A stretch of DNA of 64,000 bases from Spirodela intermedia (taxonomy: Eukaryota > Streptophyta > Magnoliopsida > Alismatales > Araceae): contig LR746272.1 in assembly GCA_902729315.2 (NCBI GenBank), positions 7,342,827 through 7,406,826 on the forward strand, in the 5' to 3' direction. Made by a program: the position numbers and the translations under genes. Below, piece by piece: positions 12,095 through 23,023 of the stretch. Under the pieces are notes generated by a model. That model was not told where the DNA came from. It was given only the letters and a program-made list of their open reading frames with translations, and did no database searches. Each line of letters begins with the position of its first letter. Within the stretch, counting starts at the first letter, position 1.

Positions 12095-14515
12095 CTCAAG
12101 ATGACATCAGTCGGCTACTTTTGTTGCAGATTGCCACCGATTCAAAGGCGTCATCTTTCCCAACGCAGGGGTTAAAACGAACTCGACACCATGCATGACT
12201 TTCTCGGGTTGTCACCCCTTGATGGCCTCCGTAAGATGCTGCACGAAGACGAAGGGTATCCCGAGGTCAAGTGACGGGATTAGTTTCATTTTTTTCCAGT
12301 GTAAAGGTCCGCCACTGGAATTTATTTTCAAAGGCTTGTCAGCCTTCATTACTATATCCTGGCCTTGTGAATGTTGGTACGGGTTTTCAAGTATCTGTGC
12401 AAACAGTGAATCCCACGTCACCCATCTGCACAAGAAACACAAGAGATATCGCCAAGAGAGAACCCCCCTTGGCCATCAGCTCTCCGTCCTAATCTCGTCA
12501 AGCTCGTGACTCATCTCTCTCTCTCTCTCTCTCTGGGGATATCTCTCACTCTTCCCATTTTAGGAGTGGTCCGAGTGCACTATAGACCCACCCAAAGGGT
12601 TCAACATCGTTCCGTAGGATAGAGCGCTCTCTTTCTTCGCTTGTATTCATTTTCTTATTTTTCTATATGAGAGACGTACACTTGACTTGGCTTCAGAGTC
12701 TCGTAGATTAGGTCTTCCACGCATTACTAAATATTATCCAGGACATCGAAGTTGGTAGCCGAATACAAGGTTTAAAACAATCCCTTACGAACAGTGCGGA
12801 AGGTTATGAGTGATACAGCCGGCCCTCGCTCTCTCAGGGAGCTCCTTGTTTCGCAGCCCCGATAAACAAGGGAAGAAGGGCCAGCGGGTGCCCTCGTGAT
12901 GATAGCCCCATGGGCTCTCTTTACTCGTGGCCGCTGCAATCACCCATTATATTAATGGCAATTTGGTCGGACCTTTCATGTGCAAGGACCCAAAGGCCGT
13001 CGGTCGGCGAAATTTTGGGAGAAGAGACCAGGAGACGACACTGGGGAGGTTCGACATCTCCTTGAGAGGGCAACAGACCTTTGAAACCCAATGGCGAGGA
13101 TTCCACTGGAAGATAATCTGCTGCTTTGCCTGTTCCATGTTGAAATTTCAGTAGTATCTTCATTTCATGGCAAGGTGAAAGGCCCAATAAGTTATGGATA
13201 CTTCCTACCGAGTTAAAAAAATTATTCGGCCGTAATCTCCCCACAGCCCAAATGAAACCGACGGAGTCAGGGTTCAGTTCCGGGAATCCTGAAATTGAAC
13301 CATGAGATTCCTAGGTCAGACTTTTCCCACTCCACCTCATGTTCAAGTTACATGCTTCAACATCATACATACTATCCACGGTTGGAGAACATTTTAACCA
13401 TCCAAAGCTGAGTCTGTAGGCTAATTCCTAGCTGAAGCGCAACTTTGTTTATTGGGGATTAACAATCAACAATTGGACCGAATCCCAATAGCCTAAAAAA
13501 ATTATGAATGCATTTGATGATGATGCACTCTACCGATTTTGTGGGATTTTCCATACGTATTTATATTCTAAATCAGTTGCAATAACTTTATCACAAGCTT
13601 CCACTAGAATGTCATGATAAGAGTGAATCTCTTGCCAAGGTCCGATCTGACTGCTTGGCAAAGACCACTAGAAATCAAAGAAGATCTTTGAAAAGCCATG
13701 TCTTAGATCAAAGGGAAAATCTAATTGAAAGAAAAGGGGGTTAAAATGTACGGAGTACTAATTGAAGGAAAAGCATCCGGTATTTTATGAGTTTCCTAGC
13801 ACATAAAAAATCCTTTCGATAGAAAGACTTTGGGTTCAATTAAGCCTCCATCTGAACTACAAAATCCCATGTAATCCTGGATCTGGGAGGATGCTGCCGA
13901 TTAATTAACTGTACTTCCATAAAAGTAGTATCTTAAAACTTGAATTATCAATGTTAGAGACTTGGATAAAAGTTTATTACTTCGAAGTTTTGGCCTTCCA
14001 ACTTGCTGAACCTGATAAACCAGAAACGCAGAAACCTTTTAGATTTCGTGAACTCTGTAATGGTTCAATAATCAAAGTCATTATGGCCCATTAATTATTT
14101 GGTGATGTTTAGTATTTGATTGATTAGATTGAAGTCATTTCTAAATTTAATATTTGGGCCTCTGCTGTTGGTCTTAGTCAATGTTAATTGTTGCCATCTA
14201 ATGAATCAATCTTCATAAAGTAACCATATAAAATAAATGCAAAACAAATGGGAATGCAAAAAAAGTATTTCATGAATGCACTCATGCCCCTTATGAATAG
14301 ATTTGGACCCTTTGGTTGGTTTATTCACCAGTGCTTGAATTTTTTGTTAATAGGCATACTCTTAAATTTTTTGTGTTCCTACCAGCCTATTTAACTGAAT
14401 CCAAGTAGTTCACATAATGGTCCTTTTTGCCAAAATATGGAACATTGAGAATCCACACCTAATAACCCCTAGATTATGAGCCTCCTCGCTTGGCTAAGAA
14501 GAAGATTTGAAGACA

Positions 14516-15490
14516 TTGTTGATGTCTTTGGTTTTGATATTACAATGCGAAAAGATATTTATTAAATATTTATTTAATATTTATTGAATTTTATATATAA
14601 TGAAAGCATGTATTCAATATTCAATATTTCTAAGAATTATTCAATATTTATGATGTTAATATTATTGTGATCATATGGCTAACAAGTAAATTCAATTAGT
14701 TAATCTTTCAAATCTTTATATGTTGAAATAAATACAACATCCTAAATTTCATCACACATGAGGAAATACATAGAAAAATACGAAATATCAAAGTTGTGTG
14801 TAAGTCTTGAACTTGAAATTTAGATGATGACATGTTAGAATCTCAAGTCTCAAACTTAGAATTTAGATGGTGACATATTAGTAGATTATGTGAAGATTAC
14901 AATGTATGAAACATGCATATTTGGACTTGTTGTTAACAACAAAATTGTCTGCTGACAAGAAACTCATCTCGAGTTCAAATTTCTAATAAAAATGATGAGA
15001 AAATAGAGAGCTTTGAACCACCAAGGCAAAGTTCATTGCATGTATTCTAGATAATGAGAAGATTTCTTAAATTAATTGACTTCTCATCTAAACAAAAAAT
15101 GATTGGATAATGTGGACTAAAAAAAGACTTGAGAATGAGGACTATAAAAAGGGCAAGGTCTTTGACAAGATAGAACTTGTATGATTGGATTATTGATTCC
15201 ATGAAAATTAGTGAACGTTTATTAAGGAAATAGTAAATTTCAATAGGAAATATCCTCAAGGACTGGAAGTAGTCAAGTGAGATGCAAATCAATATAAACA
15301 TTTTTAGTGTTGTTCGAGATAAAGAGAGAACCATGAGATAATCAGCATAGAGATAGTGTGAGCCTTGAAAGAATCTACATAGAGAAAGAGAAAGTCATGA
15401 GAGAATCTATGAGGACACATCGATCAATAGGTAAAAATGAGAATTGACAAAAATCTATAGAAACTCAATTCACCCCTCCCCTCTTAGTAT
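14516..15490 (+). repeat. Candidate 5' LTR of the copia element
   Basis: The segment begins TGTTGATGTCTTTGG and ends around AATTCACCCCTCCCCTCTT, just before gag-like coding sequence. TG-start LTRs whose last bases run AATTCACCCC are familiar in plant copia elements, so this is a reasonable LTR candidate of roughly 1 kb. I could not find a matching 3' LTR in the window, so both borders are tentative. A second occurrence of the same AATTCACCCCTCCCCT motif at about 21236-21250 may mark another LTR end, in the DNA inserted into the integrase. Confidence 0.3.
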
Positions 15491-15555
15491 TTTGAAAAAT
15501 CATAGTTAAAATTTATGTTATAAGTCAAGGATCAAAGGCATGAAAAATAATTAAA

Positions 15556-16200
15556 GATGGTCCACAAAAGAACCAATATTGACATTGAATGCAAGGGCAA
15601 TAAATATTTTACTTACCAACATTAATCTTTCTGAATTTAATCATGTGTTAAGTTTTGAGACAACAAAAGAAATATGGGGCAATCTAAATGTAACGTATGA
15701 AGGAAAATGTCAAATAAAAGATATAAGATTGACATGTTGGATAGTAGCCATGAGTTATTTAAAATGGAAGAAGGAGAATCTACTCATAATCTTGTTAAAA
15801 TATTTGATGAATCTTGAAAAAAAATTACTAACGGATAATTAAATCAGAAACTACGTAGATCATTGATCAATAATTGGATGGTTAAGAAAATAACAATTGT
15901 AGAATCCAAGGATTTAAAAATTATTCCTCTTAAAATTGTTGGATCATTATTAACATATGAGATTGATATAGCTAAGAGTAGATTTCTTTCAGAAAAGAAA
16001 AATATAGAAAATTCTCTTAAAACTATTGAAGCATATGTTGATGATGACAAGATCGTCCTACTATCTAGACAACTGAACAGGTTGTGAAAAAGAAAGAAAA
16101 ACTGCATGTGTAAGAAAGGTACAAATAAGTTTTTGAAAATTCTAACAATTTATGTTTTGAGTATAAGAAATTAGGTCACTTCAAGGATGATTGCGCACTA
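15556..16200 (+). pseudogene. Copia gag remnant (UBN2-type capsid plus zinc knuckle)
   Basis: The first part reads like a copia gag of the UBN2 kind, with ETTKEIWGNLNVTYEG as the clearest motif (about residues 25-45 of the open piece at 15579-15842). After a stop, the next piece (15844-16087) keeps the downstream gag pattern, ending in the family's GSLLTYEI motif. At 16153-16194 a zinc knuckle appears as CFEYKKLGHFKDDC. The second metal-binding cysteine of the CX2CX4HX4C pattern is Tyr here, one G-to-A change. Two frames are needed to read it. The family match is clear; the protein cannot be functional. Confidence 0.8.
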
Positions 16201-17052
16201 CTGAAAGAAAATAATGACGACAACATGAAACAAAAGCAATTCCAGCACAAATGAAGAAAATGAAGAGAAAGGAAATCTTTGACTAGTAACGAGGTCTTTA
16301 GAGGTACATGATTTTGACTCCACTTTATCTAAAGATCAATTACAAGAAGATTTTGACGAATAAATGGATGCATTTGAGAGTATTAGATGTCAGCTAAGAG
16401 TTACATTGAAAAAAAATCAGACACTAAAGAATCAATCATAGCTTTAGAAAATAAAAATAGACACTAGACAACCTTGGTTGAAAGACAAGAACACAAAATT
16501 AAAAATATTATGAAAACAATTAATAGGTAGAATGAAGAAAACAAGGGAGCACCCCAAAAGAAAAATATACCTACTGTTGTAGAAAAAATACAAAACATTG
16601 AATCCTTGAATATAGAAAATCAAAACTAGGAAATGAATCTAGGAGCCAAAGATTCAAAAGTGATTTATCTATTTCAGCCATTAAATGTACTCTGCATGAA
16701 ATATCATTTCTGAATTGAGAACAAAAAATTAGAAACTTAGAGAAAACAAGGACAGAATAATCCAAGTAAAATGATCTTAGGATAAAAAATAAGTTTTCTG
16801 ATTTATAATCATATTAAGAAAAATTGTGGCAGCCAGAAAGCATTAGACATAATACTCTTAAGTCAAAGAGTATCTCTCAAGAATGAAGGCTAATTTTTTA
16901 ATTCGAAAAATTGTTAGAGCTAATTTTAAAATTAAAAACAAACCTAAAATATGCTATATATCAATAGCTAAGGATAAAGTAGATAAACCTCAAGTAATTA
17001 AGTTCCCAAACTAAAAACTTAATTAGTTTTTCATGGGGATCTCCAATCGATC

Positions 17053-17876
17053 ACCTCACGATGGTACTTAAACAGCTGGTGTTCATGACACATGACTAGA
17101 GATCAAAAATGGCTCTCCACATCCAACTCAATTGATGAAGGAGAAATAAAATTTGGGGATGTTAAAAAGAAAAATATACTTGGTTATGGAAATATTATCA
17201 TTAAAGATCAATATCAAGTTAAAGATATTTTACTTATTCACAAATTAAAACAGAACTTAATTAGTATTAGTCAATTATGTGATAATGACATGAAAGTTAG
17301 ATTTAGGAAAGATAGTGATCTTGGATGATAACAATGGTGAAATTTTGTTACAAGTGGTAGAGAGAAAAACGTTCATGTTTCAGATTTTAGAGAGTTGGCT
17401 AAATCTAATATTTCTCTCATGGCTAACAAAGGTGATGAACAAATGGATCTTTGGCATAGAAAACTCAGACACAAAAACATTAGAACAATTCATAGATTAT
17501 CAAAATTAAGACTAGTTACAAGACTACCGAAACTCTCCAACATAGAAAATTTCACATGTGAGAGTTATATTAAAGGATTAAAAACTAGAGAACTATTCAA
17601 AACTAAGGAATCTGAATCTTTAGATTTGATTCACTTAGATTTATTTGGTGCAAGTAAAATTGCTAGCTTAGAAGGAAGACATTATGGTCATGTCATTTTT
17701 GATAATTATGCTAGATTTATTTGATTACTATGTAAAGTTTGCAAAGAAAATAAAAAATGATCTAGGTACATTCATTAAAAAAAAATAAAAGTGGCCACAT
17801 ACATAAATTTCAAAATATTACTTTTTCTAAGTTCTATGATGAATTAGGAATTCCTAATAAAATTTCAGCACCTAGG
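17053..17876 (+). pseudogene. Copia protease, pre-integrase and integrase-core remnant
   Basis: The protease active-site region at 17065-17100 reads YLNSWCS-stop-HMTRD, where the family has a DSG triad. The catalytic Asp is Asn, the Gly is Trp, and a TGA stands where Arg is usual. Further on, NLISISQLCDND is the normal end of this domain. The pre-integrase zinc region (17440-17570) keeps WHRKLRHKNI, but its CX2C has become CESY. The integrase core begins HLDLFGASKIASLEGRHYG, retaining the first catalytic Asp (17638-17640), then meets a TGA at 17722-17724 where Trp is usual. A last integrase stretch, FYDELGIPNKISAPR, ends at 17876. Sequence similarity then stops abruptly and resumes at 21290. 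Confidence 0.85.
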
Positions 17877-18949
17877 AATGTGGATGACTTCTACGTTAAT
17901 ACATAGTGTGTTTTGACACATTGTAGAAAATGTATTTATAAATTATTATTAAAATGGTTGTAGCATAATGTAACACAAGATATTCAAATTATATATTGAT
18001 GAACTTTTGTATAATTTTATGAGTAAGAATGAATCTGAGGCATCACTTTCTTGAGATATTTTCTTGTATTGAAATAACGTAATACATTATTCATTGATTA
18101 TAAGTATAATATTTTCAAATAGATCATCAATAACATCTTTTGTAATATTCTAAAAAATTAAAGTTAGTAGTAAGATTCAAATAGAACACTTGAACAATGT
18201 GAAGAATGGAGCATTAATACGAAAATATCTTAAATATCAAATATAAATTATAGTAGACAAGGGCTTCAAACTTAGAAAGTAAGTTTCGTAGAAGTTAGAA
18301 AATGGTGGCTAAATTATTTAAATCAAAGCATGAGCAAAATTTGAATTCAAAATAGTGTAGCCACACATAGAAAGCTGGTAAAGAAATTCAAAGTAAAAAT
18401 ATACAATCAATGACTAAAACAAGTCTCAAACTCATGTGTCACAAGGCAGCTAAGTTGGACCACAATATGAAACAAAAAAAGAGGCAAGTTGTCACCATAT
18501 AACCTACATGATGACATATCAAAGTCTTATGTGAAGAAAATGACAAAATGAAAACAACCAAGCTTCAACATAATATCAAGTGAAAAATTTATCATTGAAA
18601 TTACACATATCTCTAGATAGAATCTTTGAAGACCACTTGAAGACCACGTGTGTTCCTGATGTGAGGCCAAGTAAGAGGATGGAGACGATCCAAGATGGAT
18701 TTCTCTTATTCTTAAGAAATCTAAGAAGTGATTAAAAATTGAACTTGGATTAAATTTCAGATTAAAGTCTGACTATCCTATGATTCACACAAAGTCTTAA
18801 GAGCAATGACTTCTGAGTTGATCAAATTTCATAAAAAAGAGGGCTCAAAACGTACCTTAGTCCAGGGAAATGTCTTAAACATCCTTAGAATTTGAAGAAG
18901 CACGACTAAGGTGGCAGCGGCAAGAGAGCCGGGGTGTGAATAAATAAAT

Positions 18950-19400
18950 AAGAACAGGTGGAGAGAGAAAAGGAGCGTAATGAGGGGGGCGTCAACGGGA
19001 GAGAGAGAAAAAGGGGGGTCTCGTGGTGACGGCGGGAGAGAGACAAGAGGAAGGTTTCTGAGGCGACGGCGGTATAGATGGAGAGGGTTTTGCGGCAGGG
19101 TGGACGGCAAGAAGGCGGAATGGTGGCGACGGGCTACACGTCGAGGAGGTGAATGATGGCGACAGATAGACGGCGAGGAGGCGGAATGACAGTGACGGGA
19201 CGGACGGTGAGTAGGCGGGATGACGGCGACGAGACGGACGGCGAGGAGGCGGAACGGCGGCACGAGGCGGATGGCGAGGAGGCCTAACGGCGGCAACGGG
19301 ACGGACGGTGAGGTGGCAGAATGGCGGCCAGGAGGTGGACGGCGAGGAGGCCGAACAGCGGCAATGAGGCGGACAGTGCAGAGATGGGAGGAGAGAAAGA
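18950..19400. repeat. GC-rich minisatellite, imperfect 27-36 bp units
   Basis: Repeated variants of GACGGCGAGGAGGCGGAA follow each other with spacers, giving a purine-rich plus strand and many CpG sites. It stands out sharply from AT-rich DNA on both sides. The long minus-strand open frame (18829-19410), rich in Pro, Arg and Ser, is a product of the repeat rather than a recognisable protein. Confidence 0.75.
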
Positions 19401-19645
19401 GGGAGATCAAGTTAATAGGGGAAGAAATAGAGGGAACGAAGGGGTAAGGGATTCTGGCGGAGGAGAAGGAAGGAGGAAGAAGGGAAAGAACGGGAGTGAG
19501 AGGGAGAGAATGAGAGAGAAGGGAGAGAAGGTGAGAGAAAGGGGGACGAACGAGAGTGAAAGGGACAACGAGAGAGAGATGGAGAGAGCAAAAGAGAGAG
19601 GAGAACGAGAGGGAATGGGAGAGAAAAGCAAGACAGGTTATTCCA
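19400..19645. repeat. Purine-rich low-complexity tract (GAGA/GGGA)
   Basis: About 245 bp almost entirely of G and A on the plus strand, with irregular GAGAGGGAGAGAATGAG units. It is contiguous with the GC-rich minisatellite on its left. Confidence 0.8.
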
Positions 19646-19804
19646 AACTCTAAAAAATAGTTCTCCTTTCATATGGCATTCCATCTTCAATTTATAAGAG
19701 ATCGAAAGAGGAGAGATTCAAGAAACGAGGAGAAGAGATGGAGAAGACAGAAGGTAGTTGGGTCGAGGTGGTGTCTCTTGGAGGGGGCGCACCTTATCCG
19801 TAAC

Positions 19805-20152
19805 CTATGGCCCCATTAAATGATGGACCTTCCTATATGGGCTCTTCTTTTTCTTCTTCTTAGGCTCATTAGATAGGTGAATCCTCTTGTTGGTACTAAG
19901 GGATCCATTAGAGGTTGACTCAAAACTCCACTTGGGATCTACCAAAGGTGGCATCTGCCAGTTGGCTTGAATTAAATTGATCCTCACTTTAGGGAGGACC
20001 CTAATTCGGGCTGACCTTCTTGGGAGGAGAGGTCTTGATGTTAGAGGTTCCACTTGAGGTTGATCATGTTCTTGAGTTGGCTCCATTGAGTTGACTTGAG
20101 ATGAGGAGTTGATTGGTGCAGTCACTTCATCAGTTTTAAGACAAACAAACAC
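19805..20152 (-). other. 115-codon open frame, possibly retroelement linker remnant
   Basis: A minus-strand frame with a polar, Gln/Pro/Ser-rich first half, the basic motif LLPRRSARIR at about residues 46-55 and a lysine run near the end. Copia elements have a similar Ser/Arg-basic patch in the linker between integrase and reverse transcriptase, so it could be a piece of a third, minus-strand element. No catalytic motif supports this, and the frame may be chance. Confidence 0.2.
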
Positions 20153-21289
20153 TCAGGATCAATCTCTCACACTTTAAACAGTAACATATCATCAGAGTGT
20201 GTGGACTAAACAATAGACTCAACAACAATATCCTAACTTGACCTTGAAGATAAGTATATTCATTGATTAGTTGAATATCTTTAAACACAATATCAAGGAT
20301 AGTATACTTATGAGTTGAAAGATCTAAATAAAAGTATGATCTAATGTTAGAAGCATGAATTATAGATGGTAACTCATTAGTAAAAGACCCAAAGATAAGA
20401 CAAACGATTTTCTCTAAGCATGACTCTAAAAGAAGAAATATTTATAGATCAATATGAATCTCTATAGAAGATATTGTGAACAACTATCACCATAGTTGAC
20501 AGCTTAAAAGTAAAAAGTAGCTAAAGGTCATCAAAGCACTATCAGAGTAACGAAAAGATATCCAAATTAATGTAACCACTTTTAGATATTGAAATGCATG
20601 AATTTATTAGGGTATCAATAGAGTGAATTGAGGACGAACAAAGCTAATGCTGAATGAAGAAATTTTCATTCACATGACTCCCACAAATAAGAAAAGAAAT
20701 CTTACTCAAAGAAGGACGTATTAAAGCTACATGATACTAGATCATCTACAAAGACGTATGAATCAAACAACTGCACTAAACGTTGTCTTTCTCTATCATA
20801 TTCTAAAGTAACTTAGGTGGTGAGCGGAGAAAGGTAAGGTTAAGGTACATGGCATTAAGAGTCAGGAGCTACCCATGAAGGGTGTGATTTTTTGAGGTGT
20901 ATTGTACATTGACTTAAGCACATGGTGTTATGAGTCAAAACTTGCATATGAGTGATGAAATCTTTGTGGAGCTCAAATAGTTGTGTTGTCAAAACTAAGC
21001 TTGTGAAATTAACTATATTTCTCTTGAGAAATAATAGAAATCTAGAAAATAGTTTATCTAATACTAGACATAGCACAAGGAAAGGTGAACTAGTAAAAAA
21101 AATTTGTGTTTACTATCACTAAGAGTTTGAGAGAAAGAAACCAAAGTATTTGAATGACCTAGATAAGAACCATAGCTTAAGTTGAATATAAACTTCATAA
21201 ATTACTTTAGAACATGTGTCAACATATAGAAAAAATTCACCCCTCCCCTACCTCTTGATACATCACTTAGCCACATCAAACCCAACAAG

Positions 21290-21951
21290 ACTCCTCACCA
21301 TAATAGAGTAGTTAAGAGGAAAAAGAAGGCTTTATTTGATTTATCTAGAATCATGTTGGTTGATAATGATCTTCTTAAATATTTTTGGGTTGAAGATGTT
21401 AACACAGCATGTTCTATTGTAAATAGAGCCTTGATTAGATCAAAATTAAAGAAAAATCATATGAACTGTTGAAGAGTAAAAAGGCTAACATGAGTTATTT
21501 CAAACCATTCAAATGTAAGTATTTTATTTCCAATAATGGTAAAGAAGAGTTAGAAAAAATTGATATGTGAAGTGATGACGGAATATTCTTATGACACTTT
21601 GAAATTCAAGAGTTTATAGAGTATACAATAAAAAAACTTTAGTAGTTGAAGAATCTATCGATATTAAATTCATAGAACAACTTAAAGTTCATAAAGTTAT
21701 ACCTTTCAAGAGTGACAATGTTGACATAGGTTCAACAGATATTAAAGAAACTGAAGAAGAACTTTCTCATCTATAATTGAACCCTAATCATGAAGATTTA
21801 ACTAAAACTTAGAAATATGTTAAAAGTTATCTAATGAAAAATGTTATTGGAAACTTAAATGATCAAAATCAAATTTAGGTCAAAAATAAAAAAGCATATT
21901 CACATGACATTTCTCAAATTGAGCTTATAAATATTGATATGCTCTTCTATA
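21290..21951 (+). pseudogene. Copia integrase C-terminal part and linker remnant
   Basis: It resumes the integrase exactly where 17876 left off: TPHHNRVV, then the conserved KYFWVEDVNTACSIVNRALI (about 21378-21437) and the PFKCKYFISNNGKEEL region (21508-21555). After a stop come the SDDGIFL-like stretch, a VVEESI piece (about 21640), and the linker ending SQIELINIDM just before the LINE. At least one frameshift near 21930-21945 and several stops interrupt it. Confidence 0.8.
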
Positions 21952-21963
21952 TTCTAATTGATT
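21952..21963. repeat. Target-site duplication of the LINE, left copy
   Basis: TTCTAATTGATT, identical to 27568-27579. It lies next to the A-rich 3' tail of the LINE, and joining the two flanks through one copy restores the copia reading order. Confidence 0.9.
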
Positions 21964-22014
21964 TTTATTTTTATTTTTTTTTTATTTATTTTTTTTATTT
22001 ATTTATTTATTTTT
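21964..22014 (-). other. A-rich 3' tail of the LINE
   Basis: On the plus strand this is a run of T interrupted by single A. Read in LINE orientation it is a tail of AAAT and A-run units that directly abuts the target-site duplication. Confidence 0.85.
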
Positions 22015-22460
22015 CATCATATTTGAGGAAGGTGATTGATTTGCAGTGAGTTGAAAAAGCCTTTGAGTTTATGAAAGTTGGAAGATCTGCTCAACAGGAG
22101 TAGGACGAGAGCTCCATGTTGTGCGCCATGCAATGTTCCTGCAAGACAAGAGTTTGTTGCAGTAAGTGGTTCTAAGAGATAAATACATTGATATAAAGTG
22201 GTGAGAAAAGAGTGATTAGGGCAGTGAGGAGGATAGAACTATGCTGAAGCATGACAATAAGCCCAAATATGAACTTGCCTTGCTAGTGTTGCACGCGCCT
22301 AATCCCTCTGGCCAAGATCTTGTTAGTATCATCAGTTGCCGTACTTCCTCTAAGTAGGTAAGGGACCTTTCACCCCACGAGGAATGACTTGGTCTCTGGT
22401 TCTAACTCTTTTCTTTTCTCTTATTCTCTCTCTCTTCTTTCTCTCTCCTTGAGGGCCTCT

Positions 22461-22655
22461 TCTTTTACCCTCCACTAATGCCCATTATTTGGTGTACATT
22501 AGGCTAGTGATTAAGGGAAGGGAAAAAGGTTGCCCTTTTTTTTTTTTTTTTTGTTTTTTGGTTTTAGGGCCCTTTCCCTCACCCTCCACTAATTGTCTAT
22601 GATGGGCTAGTGATTCCGGGAAAAGAAGTAGGCTGTTTTTTTTTTTTTTTTTTCT
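22461..22655. repeat. Duplicated segment with two poly-T tracts inside the LINE 3' region
   Basis: Two diverged copies of a 65-80 bp unit (both with CCCTCCACTAAT, then GGCTAGTGATT and GGGAA) lie in tandem. Each is followed by a run of about 18 T, at 22536-22553 and 22636-22653. In LINE orientation each unit is preceded by poly-A, as if the 3' region had been copied or extended past an earlier poly-A site. Confidence 0.7.
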
Positions 22656-23023
22656 AGAGAGAGAAAGGGAGGGAGAAAGAAATAGAGAATCGAGAGAGAG
22701 AGAGAGGAGAGAGGGTCAATCCTATGGATATAGATCTTTACCTTCTCATGGGTTCAAGCTGGCTGATGGTACTAATAAGATCTTGAGAGAGGTGCTAGGT
22801 TGCCGATTCACAACTAGTTTGGCAGGTCTGATGTGCTATAGACCTATAGTTCAAAAGTGGGCCGATGCCAACATATGCTGATAGTTCTATGTCCTCACTA
22901 CTTGAGCATGATAGATAGTAGATGTGATGTGATTATGAGGAGAGTAATGATTGGAAGTAATGTACCCGAGTGGATTACGATGTGCCTTGTTGTCCGTGTT
23001 GTGTTGTATCTCCATTGTGGTCT

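Larger units (their letters stand above)
5260..14510. other. Long intergenic region, no supported gene
   Basis: About 9.2 kb without a frame I can connect to a protein family. The first 2 kb and the parts after 13.3 kb are AT-rich; 7.5-13 kb is patchier, with short GC-richer tracts. It holds several GA/CT microsatellites, annotated separately, and a poly-C run at about 5430-5441. Open frames of up to 120 codons (for example 11498-11860 plus and 12921-13244 minus) have no motifs and overlap on both strands. Old, unrecognisable transposon remnants are likely but not demonstrable here. Confidence 0.5.
17877..21289. mobile_element. About 3.4 kb inserted into the copia integrase, probable eroded LTR element
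   Basis: Copia integrase breaks off after ISAPR at 17876 and continues with TPHHNRVV from 21290, so the DNA between was inserted. The flanks TAGGA (17873-17877) and CAAGA (21286-21290) could be a 5-bp target duplication with two transitions. The right end carries AATTCACCCCTCCCCTACC, a motif seen at LTR ends, and the left end has TGTGGATGAC. Inside are AT-rich DNA, a GC-rich minisatellite block (18900-19650) and a minus-strand open frame with a basic RRSARIR motif (19805-20152). No gag or pol can be read, so the element type is inferred. It may itself be composite. Confidence 0.5.

Noticed and set aside
12836-12870. GGGAGCTCC motif resembling part of miR319
   Set aside because: Only about ten bases match and no foldback arm is visible nearby.
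18829-19410. 193-codon minus-strand open frame rich in Pro, Arg and Ser
   Set aside because: It is the translation of a GC-rich minisatellite, with no conserved domain.
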